Below are positions 40,129-49,870 of a stretch of DNA of 54,474 nt, in pieces; within the stretch, counting starts at the first letter, position 1; every line of letters begins with the position of its first letter. The DNA lies in NCBI GenBank assembly GCA_905215805.1, contig CAJMRL010000019.1:1-54474 (forward strand). The letters run 5' to 3'. The notes beneath the pieces are model-generated. The model had not been told where the DNA came from. It did no database searches and saw only the letters and a list, made by a program, of their open reading frames with translations. Made by a program: the position numbers and the translations under genes. The DNA comes from an uncultured bacterium (GTDB lineage Bacteria; Bacillota; Clostridia; UBA1381).

Positions 40129-41445
40129 ATGGAGTTTAATTTTAATGACTTTATAGATGAAAAGGCTGACGAAACATCTATGAGCGATCTACGCGGCGAT
40201 CGCGTAGATAAAACAAACGGCAATTACGTAGCTATTGACATTGAGACCACAGGCTTCGCATATCACGACGACATTATAGAGATCGCTGCAATTAAAGTTG
40301 AGAATGATTCGGTTGTTGATACCTTCCAAACCTTGATCAAGCCTACAGAGCCTATCCCTGTAAGTATTACAGCCCTGACCGGCATCGATAATGACATGGT
40401 CAAGGGTGCTCCTTCTTTTGATAACATAATAGAAAGCTTTATTTTGTTTATAGGTAACTATACTATAATGGGGCATAATGTTATATTTGACATCGACAGG
40501 CTGAATAATAAATTATACAACAAAAATATGCAAACCATATGCAATAATTATATCGACACAATGTGTATGGCCAAAAACAGAATAGCCTCATTGGATAGCT
40601 ATAATCTTATAAATGTCGCAAATTATTTGAATATCAAAATAGATATATCTCATCGTGCTGTCAATGATTGTTATACGACTATTAAGTGCTATAATATATT
40701 AAAATCAATGCCTGAAACAATTTTGCAAGAATGTGACTATGATAATAGCCAATCTGCATATCAGTTCTTGAATAGAGTGCCAATACCATATAACAATCCT
40801 GAGAATAAGGTTTCTGCTCAAGGTATTGTATACTATCTCATAGATAAACCTTATTATGCTTCAAACGGTTTATTTTATAGCATAATGAGTACACACGGAG
40901 CAGAGGAGTATGATAGTGATTTTTATGATGAATATACATTCCCTGTATCCACCATAAATGAATTGCTCAATACAGTAACTCATATTATTGTTGGTGAAAA
41001 GCGTTATGAAACCATAGAATTTGAAAAGGATTTTCTTGATGCTGTCCAAGAACATAATATTACAATACTTTCAGAAATGGAAATGTATAGCTTTTTAGAT
41101 ATAGATACATCTTCTTTTCCTAAAATAAAAAAGAGGAACGGCAAACATTTGAGTCAAAAAGATGTTGTTGCAGATAATACAGATTTTAATAAAGCGCATC
41201 CGTTATATGAAAAAACTGTAGTGATAACCGGCAGCCTTAATAAAATGTCCCGAAAGGATGCCTATCAACAAATAAAAAACGTTGGCGGATTATGCGGTGA
41301 TAATATCACAAAGAAAACAGATTATCTCGTCACAAACAGCACCGCCAAAACCGGAAAAATGAAAAAAGCTCTGCAATACATAGATGAAGGTTATGATATC
41401 AAGATTATTAATGAGCAGGACTTATATAACTTGTTAGGTCTGTAA
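40129..41445 (+). CDS. DnaQ-type 3'-5' exonuclease fused to a BRCT domain
   Basis: 438 residues from the ATG at 40129, after GAGGAG; an upstream ATG overlaps that site. Residues 30-195 are a DEDDh exonuclease: D37 and E39 in AIDIETTGF, D121 region (MGHNVIFDIDR), H175 and D180 in SHRAVND. A poorly defined middle region follows. The last 80 residues form a BRCT domain (KTVVITGSLNKMSRKDAYQQ, then KKTDYLVTNS). It lies between repressor and integrase, a place for lysogenic extra genes, with its own AT-rich composition. It could degrade or repair DNA, or act in defence. Confidence 0.8.
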   Translation: MEFNFNDFIDEKADETSMSDLRGDRVDKTNGNYVAIDIETTGFAYHDDIIEIAAIKVENDSVVDTFQTLIKPTEPIPVSITALTGIDNDMVKGAPSFDNIIESFILFIGNYTIMGHNVIFDIDRLNNKLYNKNMQTICNNYIDTMCMAKNRIASLDSYNLINVANYLNIKIDISHRAVNDCYTTIKCYNILKSMPETILQECDYDNSQSAYQFLNRVPIPYNNPENKVSAQGIVYYLIDKPYYASNGLFYSIMSTHGAEEYDSDFYDEYTFPVSTINELLNTVTHIIVGEKRYETIEFEKDFLDAVQEHNITILSEMEMYSFLDIDTSSFPKIKKRNGKHLSQKDVVADNTDFNKAHPLYEKTVVITGSLNKMSRKDAYQQIKNVGGLCGDNITKKTDYLVTNSTAKTGKMKKALQYIDEGYDIKIINEQDLYNLLGL

Positions 41446-41617
41446 TCATATTCGCGATGTCGCAAAAATGCAATAAAAAATCCCCGGTCGCACCACCAAC
41501 CGGAGACAATTTAATTAAGTGTTATTTGTGATAAAATAACGCCCTAACCAAGTTTTATTTTATCACATAACACTCTGTTTTGCAATACATTTTTCAGAAA
41601 AAAGGAGTGTTATTTTT
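41446..41617 (+). other. Gap with a long inverted repeat before the integrase
   Basis: A short GC stem (CCGGT / ACCGG, 41482-41503) may be a terminator. Next, an inverted repeat with arms at about 41519-41540 and 41552-41573 (GTGTTAT...TGTGATAAAATAA against its inverse, one 2-nt bulge) encloses 11 nt. The integrase gene starts 45 nt on; GTGTTATTTTT recurs at its ribosome site. Confidence 0.5.
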
Positions 41618-43174
41618 ATGCCGAAAATTAAGTGCGTTATATATGCGCGTTATTCATGCTCAAACCAAACCGAGCAATCCATAGAAGGGCAGCTTCATGA
41701 CTGCCAGAAGTATGCCGAAAACAACAATATTCAGATAGTGGGTAAGTACATTGACCGCGCTTATTCCGCCACCTCTGACCGCCGCCCTGAGTTTCAGCGA
41801 ATGATAAAAGACAGTGCAAAACGTTTATTTGACGTTGTGCTTGTATGGAAACTTGATCGTTTCAGCCGAAATCGATACGACAGTGCAGTGTATAAAGCAA
41901 GGCTGAAAAAGAACGGTATACGAGTGATATCTGTGACCGAGAATATAAGCGATAACCCCGAAGGGATCCTGATGGAGTCAATACTCGAGGGCTATGCGGA
42001 ATACTACAGTGCGGAGCTTGGCCAGAAAGTGAAGCGCGGTATGAGAGAGACGGCTGCAAAAGGCCGAATTACCGGGCATGTTCCCTTTGGCTATAAGGTC
42101 TCCGAAAATAATACTTACGAAATAGATCCCGTGAATGCCTATGCGGTACAAAAAATATTCGAGATGTACGTCAACGGGGTGACACACAAAGAAATATCCG
42201 CATGGCTTGTCAAAAATGGCTATAAAACCTCCTATGGAAACAAATTTACGCCGCAGGCAATAAGAACTGTATTGACACGTAAGCGGTATACAGGCACATA
42301 CACATATGCCGAAGCCGTATTCCATGACGAAAACCAGCGCATAATCGATGATAAAACCTATGCTGCCGCGCAGCGCCTTCTCGAAAGCAACCGCAAGGAA
42401 GGAGCTCGACACAAGGCGCAAATGCAATATTTGCTTTACGGGAAACTTTTCTGCGGTAAATGCAGAAAAATGATGCACGGAGAATGTGGCCGTGGCGGTA
42501 ACGGTACGAAATACTATTATTACAAATGTACTGCACGCAAGAAGCAAGGCACTTGTGATAAAAAGCCGATACCGAAAGATCAAATAGAAGACTATATTAT
42601 TGACAACATACTCAATAAAGTTCTCAATAAAAAGCTGACTGATAAGATCATTGATATGATAATGAAAATACAAGCTTCTGCAAAGGAAAATCCGGAGATA
42701 ACGCTTTTAAAGTCCAGTCTCGCAGAAGTAGAGAAGCGGATCGGCAATCTGCTAAACGCAATTGAGCAAGGCATCGTAACTGCAAGCACAAAAGATCGTC
42801 TCGAAGAACTTGAAGAGAAGCAGGCAACCATCAGAGAGGAGCTTGCTGAGGCAGAACTGAACAATAGAAAGATCTCAAAATCAGAACTTGAATTATTCTT
42901 TAGAGATCTCAGAAGCATTGATATAAAGGACTACAGTTCAAAAAGAACACTTATAGATACGTTCGTAAATAAAATACTGCTGTGGGATGATAAGCTCATA
43001 ATAATATACAACTTTACGCCTATGCTCGACAGTAAAAACGAGCTGCCGGAAGAGGAGCTGAATGACATAATAAAAACGGTATCCGATTGTTCGGATACCG
43101 CACCGCTTGGCTCCTCGAGTCCGGCTCGAACGGACGACCCTGCGGTTAACAGCCGCATGCTCTGCCACATGTAG
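41618..43174 (+). CDS. int: Large serine recombinase (phage integrase)
   Basis: 518 residues. Resolvase domain at 5-145 with catalytic S13 (VIYARYSCSNQ), then the recombinase domain (about 160-270) and a zinc ribbon (CGKCRKMMHGECG then YYYKC). A long coiled coil (about 360-430) follows, as in large serine integrases. It should integrate and excise the element. The last 27 codons, ending SSSPARTDDPAVNSRMLCHM, are simply the reverse of a terminator and a tRNA-Asn end, so the C-terminus is made from attachment-site DNA. The start follows AAAAAGGAG. Confidence 0.9.
   Translation: MPKIKCVIYARYSCSNQTEQSIEGQLHDCQKYAENNNIQIVGKYIDRAYSATSDRRPEFQRMIKDSAKRLFDVVLVWKLDRFSRNRYDSAVYKARLKKNGIRVISVTENISDNPEGILMESILEGYAEYYSAELGQKVKRGMRETAAKGRITGHVPFGYKVSENNTYEIDPVNAYAVQKIFEMYVNGVTHKEISAWLVKNGYKTSYGNKFTPQAIRTVLTRKRYTGTYTYAEAVFHDENQRIIDDKTYAAAQRLLESNRKEGARHKAQMQYLLYGKLFCGKCRKMMHGECGRGGNGTKYYYYKCTARKKQGTCDKKPIPKDQIEDYIIDNILNKVLNKKLTDKIIDMIMKIQASAKENPEITLLKSSLAEVEKRIGNLLNAIEQGIVTASTKDRLEELEEKQATIREELAEAELNNRKISKSELELFFRDLRSIDIKDYSSKRTLIDTFVNKILLWDDKLIIIYNFTPMLDSKNELPEEELNDIIKTVSDCSDTAPLGSSSPARTDDPAVNSRMLCHM
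43072..43100 (-). terminator. Intrinsic terminator behind the tRNA-Asn fragment
   Basis: On the minus strand CGGTATCCGA / TCGGATACCG forms a 10-bp stem with a 4-nt loop and then TTTTTAT. It comes right after the CCA end of the tRNA fragment, as a tRNA terminator would, and lies inside the integrase coding sequence on the other strand. Confidence 0.8.
43108..43167 (-). other. 3' fragment of tRNA-Asn(GTT), probable attachment site
   Basis: The minus strand gives 60 nt of tRNA: D-arm end (GGCAGAGC), anticodon stem TGCGG / CCGCA with loop CTGTTAA (anticodon GTT), T-arm GTCCG-TTCGAGC-CGGAC, acceptor strand TCGAGGA and GCCA. The 5' acceptor and D-stem halves are absent upstream. This is what integration at a tRNA 3' end leaves behind, so this is an att core, not a working tRNA. 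Confidence 0.85.
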
Positions 43175-43236
43175 GGAAAACAACCAATTGCAAATATTAT
43201 AATCGGAAAGGAATAAAAACTATAAAATCAAAAACT

Positions 43237-44835
43237 TTAGATCACATCATGTTCTTCTATGATATTTTCATCACCGAAGAACTGCTTATAACTCGAATTA
43301 AACTCTATTTCTATATTGTAACCTCTGCCTACCTTTATTTTATCTATTAGCTGACAAATGATCATCTTACGTTGCTCATTTGACGCATTTTTAAATTCAT
43401 CTGCCCATGTTATAAACTGCTGATAATAATAATCAAGCTTATTTACCATATCCGTCTGCTGATTCAATTCATTATCGCAATCATTAAGCAGTCTATCCGT
43501 TTCTGCAATTTCACTTTTTGTAGAATTTATCGACATTGACAGTACATCTGCCGGAAATATATTTTCTCCGCTCAGGCACTTTCCTACTTCAATTGATAAT
43601 TCCGTTAGTCTATTTTGCAGCTTTTCTTTTTTCACCAATAAATCACGTTTAATACGACGTTTTTCTGTAAGCTCCTTTTGATATCTCATTTCAAGAGCTT
43701 TATCTTTTGGCGTTGCCTTTATCGTATTTAAATAGTGCTCAACTATATTAAGTACTACTTCTTCAATTTTCTTGGCAGCATAAACAGACTGACCATCACA
43801 ATCATTTAATTTTCTTGATCGGTGATAACAAACATATCGCAACGTACTTGTTACCGCTATTGTGCCATCCTTGCGAATATACCTTTCGCTGCTGCCGGAT
43901 GAAATCAGCCTGCCTCCGCAATGTGCACAGTAAATATTTCCGGACAATAACGTTCTACCTTTTGTCGTTCTTGCGATATGTTGTTTTTCTTCATTCTTTC
44001 TTGAACGCTGCCTCAAAATATCCTGTACGCTATCAAAAACATTTTCATCTATGATCGCCAAATGCTCAATCTTGGGAGATGTCGTCTCACCCGCAACGTA
44101 ATAACCACAATAGAGCCTGTTTTTCAATATACGATTAACAGAGTTACACTGAAAGTTCCTGCCGTTATGGGTCTTTACACCGAGTTTATTCAAATACTCA
44201 GCCATACGGTATGAGCCATAACCTTCATTAAGCGTCTTATCGAATATGACCTTCACATACTCAGCTTCCTGCCAATCGACCTCCAAATCTTTAACGGGCT
44301 GTCCTTTTTTGTTGACTCTGCCTTTATGTACCGCACGATACCCGAAGGGCGTTGCGCCGCCGTGATATATGCCCTCCGCCGTAAGCTGTGCCATGCGTGT
44401 TTTAAGCCGCATTGAAGTTTTCACGCTTTCTCCATTCGCCTGCCAATAACGTATGTAGTTAAGTAGCTTGTCCGTCTGGTTCTCAAATCTCTGCTGTCCC
44501 TCCTGAGTGCTCCACACCTCTATCCCCTGCTTTACAAACCATTCCACAACAAACGGTGTTTCATCATCACGCCGTCCCAAACGGTCAAACATATATACAA
44601 GCAATACGTCAAATTCATGATTAAGAGCAGCTTCCTTTAAATCCTGTATGGCATCACGGTCATTTGCCGATACCTTAAACCCAGATACGCCTTTTTCATA
44701 GAACTCCTTCGCGATTATCCAACCATTCTGCTCCGCAAATTCGGTACAGGCTATCTTCTGCATCGGTATATCATCCTTAGCCTTGTCCACCTGCTTCTTT
44801 GTGGATACTCTGTATAAGCAATACGCCTTCTTCAT
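43237..44835 (-). CDS. Second large serine recombinase
   Basis: 532 residues from the ATG at 44835 (site GAAAGGGG). Resolvase domain with catalytic S11 (CLYRVSTKKQ), DRLGRRDDE, recombinase domain, zinc ribbon (CAHCGGRLISSG ... CYHRSRKLNDC) and coiled coil. It resembles ICE or transposon recombinases (TnpX-like) rather than the neighbouring phage integrase. It faces the tRNA fragment with its 3' end 70 nt away and may move the defence island or the ICE. Confidence 0.88.
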   Translation of the reverse strand: MKKAYCLYRVSTKKQVDKAKDDIPMQKIACTEFAEQNGWIIAKEFYEKGVSGFKVSANDRDAIQDLKEAALNHEFDVLLVYMFDRLGRRDDETPFVVEWFVKQGIEVWSTQEGQQRFENQTDKLLNYIRYWQANGESVKTSMRLKTRMAQLTAEGIYHGGATPFGYRAVHKGRVNKKGQPVKDLEVDWQEAEYVKVIFDKTLNEGYGSYRMAEYLNKLGVKTHNGRNFQCNSVNRILKNRLYCGYYVAGETTSPKIEHLAIIDENVFDSVQDILRQRSRKNEEKQHIARTTKGRTLLSGNIYCAHCGGRLISSGSSERYIRKDGTIAVTSTLRYVCYHRSRKLNDCDGQSVYAAKKIEEVVLNIVEHYLNTIKATPKDKALEMRYQKELTEKRRIKRDLLVKKEKLQNRLTELSIEVGKCLSGENIFPADVLSMSINSTKSEIAETDRLLNDCDNELNQQTDMVNKLDYYYQQFITWADEFKNASNEQRKMIICQLIDKIKVGRGYNIEIEFNSSYKQFFGDENIIEEHDVI

Positions 44836-44957
44836 GATGTTGTTTCCCCTTTCGACATTTTGACATGCATTGCTGTTGTATTCAGTTTTCAATGTTCATA
44901 TGTATATTATATAAGTAATAGTTCTTCACGTCAAATTTGATAATATTTTTTTGCAGT

Positions 44958-44989
44958 AAAAAAGCGATTGGTCGTTTCTAACCAATCGC
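44958..44989 (-). terminator. Intrinsic terminator after hamB
   Basis: GCGATTGGT / ACCAATCGC stem, then T6 on the minus strand. It ends transcription from the Hachiman genes before the recombinase. The rest of the 44836-45259 gap is AT-rich with no gene I can support. Confidence 0.8.
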
Positions 44990-45259
44990 CCACAATTATT
45001 ACAATTCTACAGCAGTTTATTATTATTTCAGGCTTGTACTTGCAACACTTATATCATAACACATTTTCTCCATTATCCTAAAGAAATAACCCAAATAATT
45101 CTAATTAAAAATAATTTGTTTTTTGAGAATCTCAATACTTTATATTCGTTTATAATATGTATTACTTTTTCATTATAGAAGCCTGGTTTATCAAAAGCAA
45201 TAAATATCTCTTCAAAATAGAGTTGTAACTTTTCTTATTTATTTTTTTGATTTCATACA

Positions 45260-47806
45260 TCAAGAAAAAATATCTTTTAGTTCTTCAAACTCATCATTAT
45301 ATTTATCACAATCAATATTTTGCATCAATGCTTCATAATTTATATCAATCAGTGTACCATCTTCAAACTTCAAATATTCTGCATAATCATCTTTGATCAA
45401 CACAGAAAGATGACGAGGTATACCCATATTCTGTAATTCTATAATCAAACTATCCGTTGTTCCATATTCAACATATTCTGCCCAGTTCGGCCCTGCAATT
45501 TCCTTTCCGAACTTTTCTGATACAATCAGATAATAATTCAAAAAGTAATTCTTTATCTTAAAACGCAAAGTATTATCAATATCAGCTATAAGATTATTTA
45601 TTATAAGGTTAATGTGATCTCGATTATTAGGATCAAATGTTATTGTCTCATTTTTATACCAAATCTCACCTTTCCTTTTATAGTAATTAATTATATAAAT
45701 AATCATCATATTTAATGGCATAGATTTTATCCAAGAATACATCAAAACAGCAAAATATTTCAACCTTTCTTTCTGCTTAACCATTGGATTTCTTCCCTTT
45801 GACTCTTCTTCCTTCCAATTATAATAATCATACATTTTCTCCAATGTTTCTTCGCAAGTTTTGGTGGTGATTTCTTCCGGAAATGCACTTTCTTTTTTAC
45901 TAATCTTTTCCCATATATTATTTTGATATAACACCTTTATATTTGAACATTGTTCTAAAATATAGATAGGAATATGATTCTCTTTATTCATACGTTCAAG
46001 CAATTTTTTGCCATCTGTATTTTTTCTTAAATAATTACTCATTAGAATAGAATCGGTCTTTGATACTTGGTGTGTAAAAACAATATTAGCATAATGATCC
46101 CACACCTCTTTTTCAGTTTGACTATAGTTGACTCTAGTAAATTGCTTTGCTCTTAAAGAACGATCCAAGTTGGTATAAAAATTTTTTTGTCCCTTAATAA
46201 CTAAAGGTTGCACATCGTCTATCTTTTTGTTCCGTACAACTTTTAAATCTTTGTTGGGATTATCCCATCTATTCTTTTTATTTTCAATTCTTACACAAAT
46301 AATATTCCCGCTTAATTCTTTACCTAATCTGCCGGCCCTGCCTGCCAAATTCCAAAAATCAACATCAGAAAATTTTGAGTTTCCAATAGCATTACTAAAA
46401 ATAAAAATATTTTTAGCAGGCAAATTAACCCCTTCTAAAAGTGTTGAAGTGCAAAACATATAATCAATAACTTTTTCTTCAAATAATTTCTCTATTCTTT
46501 CTCTTATACGCTGCGGCAATCTGCCAAAATGAAATGCCACCCCTTTTTTTAAGCAATCAATCAAAAAATATTCTTTGTGTATATATGTTTTTATCAATTT
46601 AATCAGAGAATCAATTCTTGGATTACTTTGTTCAGGTAAATTTTCCGAAAAACGTAATGCAAAATCAATCGTATCTGTAATCGCATTACAATATACAATA
46701 TTTTTACAGTTACAACCTAATTTCCACAAAAGTTTATCTACATATCTATATTCTTTTTTCCCTAAATCATCAAAAACTATATCTTCTCCTGTTTCCGTGA
46801 ACATGCGCCCATTCCCCTCAACATAGTCAATAAAAAATCTATTTTGAGCTACAGGAGATTCTTTAATAATCATTAGCTCATCTACACTCTTTTCAAATAA
46901 TTGCAAAAATACATCTGCATTTGGAATGTTCGGAGATGCAAAATACAATTTAATACTTTTTCTCTCAGCTAGTAAAATGGCATGATAATACAAAGGTGAT
47001 CTTGAATCCCTGTCAGCAATTATTTTATGGGCCTCATCAATAAACATATAATCGATTATAGGATTCTCCTTTTCACCTAAATACGATATCAAACGTTCCG
47101 GTGTAAAAACAAACACATATTTTAACATTCTATTCTTGTAAATCGTTGGAACTACCGGATGCGCTAATACTTTGTAGTTCACATTTGTAATAACTCTTTT
47201 TAATCTTGCAGTAACTTGATTTATAAGTGCTCTGGTTGGTACCAAAACTACTATATTATCTATCCCGTTTCTTTCGTTTATTATATACTGAATAAATGCA
47301 TCCATGATAAAGGATTTTCCAAAAGATGTTGGTCCAGAAAAGCTAAAGTGGTTGCTATCTTTCATAGCTTCAAATAACCGATACTGGGGATCAGTAAATA
47401 CCAAATCATTAAAAGGTACCTTTTGATAAACTTTTTTTATTTCTTTTTCAAATACTGATTCCAATGTATCCACTGTTTCCGAATTTTCAACTGCAATGTC
47501 CAAGGATGCAAAATTTCCTAGTTTGGTTAATATCGAATTTGCATAATACTGATACTGTATATCATTCTTATATGCATCATACAATAAGCTAATAATTTTA
47601 TATGCTTTATTTCTTCCTTCTGCCTCGCTACTTCTTGATAAAATATCTGCAAAACGCAATGTGTCATCAAATTCTTTTTCCGTCAAAAAGACACTATCTT
47701 CTTGATATAGGAAATTATGGGCGTATTTAAGTTCTAATTTCCTAGTCAGTTCATTCAAATATGGATCATTTAGCGCTCGATTGATTATTGTGTTCAACCA
47801 CGTCAT
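45260..47806 (-). CDS. hamB: HamB, helicase of a Hachiman defence system
   Basis: 848 residues, superfamily 2. Walker A FSGPTSFGKS (156-165), motif Ia VLVPTRALINQ, FTPERL, Walker B/DEAH in FIDEAHK (256-261) and, in the second RecA domain, STLLEGVNLPAKNIFIFS and NLAGRAGRLG. The start overlaps the hamA stop (ATGA), as in known Hachiman pairs. In studied systems HamB senses or unwinds DNA and releases HamA nuclease activity against phage-infected cells. It is AT-rich, unlike the phage next to it, which points to acquisition. Confidence 0.85.
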   Translation of the reverse strand: MTWLNTIINRALNDPYLNELTRKLELKYAHNFLYQEDSVFLTEKEFDDTLRFADILSRSSEAEGRNKAYKIISLLYDAYKNDIQYQYYANSILTKLGNFASLDIAVENSETVDTLESVFEKEIKKVYQKVPFNDLVFTDPQYRLFEAMKDSNHFSFSGPTSFGKSFIMDAFIQYIINERNGIDNIVVLVPTRALINQVTARLKRVITNVNYKVLAHPVVPTIYKNRMLKYVFVFTPERLISYLGEKENPIIDYMFIDEAHKIIADRDSRSPLYYHAILLAERKSIKLYFASPNIPNADVFLQLFEKSVDELMIIKESPVAQNRFFIDYVEGNGRMFTETGEDIVFDDLGKKEYRYVDKLLWKLGCNCKNIVYCNAITDTIDFALRFSENLPEQSNPRIDSLIKLIKTYIHKEYFLIDCLKKGVAFHFGRLPQRIRERIEKLFEEKVIDYMFCTSTLLEGVNLPAKNIFIFSNAIGNSKFSDVDFWNLAGRAGRLGKELSGNIICVRIENKKNRWDNPNKDLKVVRNKKIDDVQPLVIKGQKNFYTNLDRSLRAKQFTRVNYSQTEKEVWDHYANIVFTHQVSKTDSILMSNYLRKNTDGKKLLERMNKENHIPIYILEQCSNIKVLYQNNIWEKISKKESAFPEEITTKTCEETLEKMYDYYNWKEEESKGRNPMVKQKERLKYFAVLMYSWIKSMPLNMMIIYIINYYKRKGEIWYKNETITFDPNNRDHINLIINNLIADIDNTLRFKIKNYFLNYYLIVSEKFGKEIAGPNWAEYVEYGTTDSLIIELQNMGIPRHLSVLIKDDYAEYLKFEDGTLIDINYEALMQNIDCDKYNDEFEELKDIFS

Positions 47807-48711
47807 TTTATAATCTCCTCTATTATCTTCTTTCTCTTAGTATTTATATCTGTAAAAGGCAAAACATATATATAAAAATTATGTCCTTGCAATTTGTTAT
47901 TGATAATCTGTTGCTGTATGCCTGCAAGATGTTTACTAACTTCTTCAGCTATACGAGATTTTACTAATCTTCTAAAATCAGATGTTGGCATACTTTTTTC
48001 TTCATCACTAACTTTTATTTGAAAACCAATGAAAATTCCAAAGGCATCATCTACATCAAAATTCCTGTCTTTCGTGGGATAAATCAAGCTTTCTAAAAAT
48101 TCTCTTTCTTCATCCGAGAACGTTTCCTTAAATAGATTATCACTAATCAAGCTTTTTTCGTATTGTATACCACTTTTTTGATTACCCTTATCATTTATTT
48201 CATTCTTAAAATTATATATGGACTTAAACGCATCCCCAATGGCTTTATCTATATTCTGATATGTTTTTGATTCACCAAATATCAACTGGTAATTTCCATC
48301 TGACATTTTTAAAAAGTGTACTCCATCTGCACCATTTACATAATTGTTCGTAGAGGTTTTTAATTCTAATTTTGTAAGTATTTTGGGTGCCCCTAAGTGC
48401 GTTTCCAAAAAGCAAAATAACAAAAGTTCTCCTAATTCACCATTATTTTTAGTATATTCCACAAACTTTTCTCTTGCTTTTTTAGAGAGCTTTCCTGGAC
48501 GATTTTTATATTTTTCTTTCACTTGCCTTGATATAGAATAATCAATTACGGGATCAATAAGACTATCTATCAATAAATCATAATTAAACTCATTAGCATT
48601 GATTTTTAGCATAAAAAGATTAAGCTTATTTTTTTTATATTCATCTAAGTCCTTAGACCATAACAAATCAAAAGATGCCAAAAACTCTGATTCTTTCAAG
48701 CATATTTCCAT
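47803..48711 (-). CDS. hamA: HamA (DUF1837) nuclease of a Hachiman defence system
   Basis: 302 residues. The body fits DUF1837: KKAREKFVEYTKNNGELGELLLFCFLE and the nuclease-like ADGVHFLKMSDG ... IFGESKTYQ with the D-x(n)-E-x-K pattern. It is the effector of the two-gene system. ATG after AAAGGAG. Both genes share low GC and a common upstream region, likely one operon. Confidence 0.85.
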   Translation of the reverse strand: MEICLKESEFLASFDLLWSKDLDEYKKNKLNLFMLKINANEFNYDLLIDSLIDPVIDYSISRQVKEKYKNRPGKLSKKAREKFVEYTKNNGELGELLLFCFLETHLGAPKILTKLELKTSTNNYVNGADGVHFLKMSDGNYQLIFGESKTYQNIDKAIGDAFKSIYNFKNEINDKGNQKSGIQYEKSLISDNLFKETFSDEEREFLESLIYPTKDRNFDVDDAFGIFIGFQIKVSDEEKSMPTSDFRRLVKSRIAEEVSKHLAGIQQQIINNKLQGHNFYIYVLPFTDINTKRKKIIEEIIK

Positions 48712-49870
48712 GGTGTTTCTCCTTTGTTCTAAAAGGTAATTTTACTATGTACTACTTGTGTTTGTTATCTGAAAAAAGCAGAAAAAATATATTAGAAATC
48801 ACATTAACCTCGCAATATGTTCCTATCAAATACAGGTATTCCTCGTGTACATTATATATATATTCAACTTCTTATTCACTAAATTAATGCGTTTTTAACT
48901 TAAAAATCAACCTATAACGTACTCTGTGTATCTGCCTTTCTATATAAGCTAAATTTTCAGTTTCACAAGTCTATGTTTCAATAGTCTTCTTTCTTGGCTA
49001 CAGATAAACATGCTATTTTTCATAATCATCATCGTCCATTTCCCTTTCATTATAAAAAAATAGAAACTGGTTCAAATATATAAAATCAAGAATACCATAA
49101 ATCGTGCCAAAACGTCCAAAATTCTTCTTCCTTGTAGCTGCTTCTTTCTATGTCTGGTATTTCGAATGTCTGCAAATCCCCAATTCGGGAGGGCTATCCC
49201 CACACACAAAATATTTTTTCCCCGCACAATATACAAAATTACTGACTTTCAATCAACTACGCTCTAATTCATACCCATTTAGTTCTTCGTAAATGGCTTT
49301 GCTCTCCACTTCTGCTAAATCCATCTCATCCATATACAGCTTAACCTCAATATGATGCTCAACATGTAATTTTGACAATAAACATCCCGTTGCATCGCCA
49401 AATATCTATAGAAAAACATAAAAACATATTATCTGATATTATATCACAGTTCAATACTATATACAACTGGCAAACTTACAGAATTATTCTTATCACGTAT
49501 ATTCAAATTGTATAATAACAACGTAACCAAATAACCATTTAAGCAACTATGCTCAAACGCTTTGCTACACTGCTTCATTCCTTTCTAACATTGTTGCTAG
49601 AGACTTGCTGTTCATTAGCTTGGTGGTAAATACCTGTTGTTGGATTTTTGTCAACTAAATCATATCCCACACGCTTGGAAAATCCACTATACATTTCTGA
49701 ACAAACACTTCTTCAGTCTAAATATTATTTAATCACCCATACTCCATTTTTCTTTGATCCAACCTTTTGTATCTCTTATTTGTCCTGCATAAAACTATAA
49801 TCCCTCTGTCTGATATTTTATTTCATAATAAAAAGCAACTGATCTATGTCTGCCGCTCTTCTGCAATTCA
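48712..49870. other. Long AT-rich gap with decayed gene remnants
   Basis: No intact gene in 1.16 kb. A piece of a mobile-element protein is readable at 49148-49405 (listed apart). A 39-codon minus-strand frame (49575-49694; SGFSKRVGYDLVDKNPTTGIYHQANEQQ) looks protein-like but is isolated, perhaps another remnant. It also separates the two defence systems. Confidence 0.6.
49148..49405 (-). pseudogene. Remnant of an ICE-type methyltransferase-like C-terminus
   Basis: The minus strand reads LLSKLHVEHHIEVKLYMDEMDL, then AEVESKAIYEEL, a stop, and in the same frame LKVSNFVY. This pattern is like the C-terminal end often attached to methyltransferases of clostridial ICEs, from memory. There is no start and no upstream domain, so it is a fossil that hints at an older mobile element here. 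Confidence 0.5.

Larger units (their letters stand above)
5478..43170. mobile_element. Contractile-tailed prophage with a DGR
   Basis: A full tailed-phage plan is present: lysis, tail fibres, baseplate, tape measure, sheath, head, terminase, replication, early genes, divergent repressor and integrase. Sheath and XkdM/N/P/Q/S/T/U-type genes mark a myophage with a PBSX-like tail. The left border (about 5.1-5.5 kb) is inferred from the change in gene type. The right border is the tRNA-Asn fragment at 43108-43167. Structural genes look intact. Confidence 0.85.

Noticed and set aside
43108..43167. Functional tRNA-Asn gene
   Set aside because: The 5' acceptor strand and most of the D-arm are missing upstream, so no cloverleaf can form.
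49104..49292. 62-codon plus-strand frame
   Set aside because: No ribosome site, and the opposite strand holds a recognisable gene remnant.
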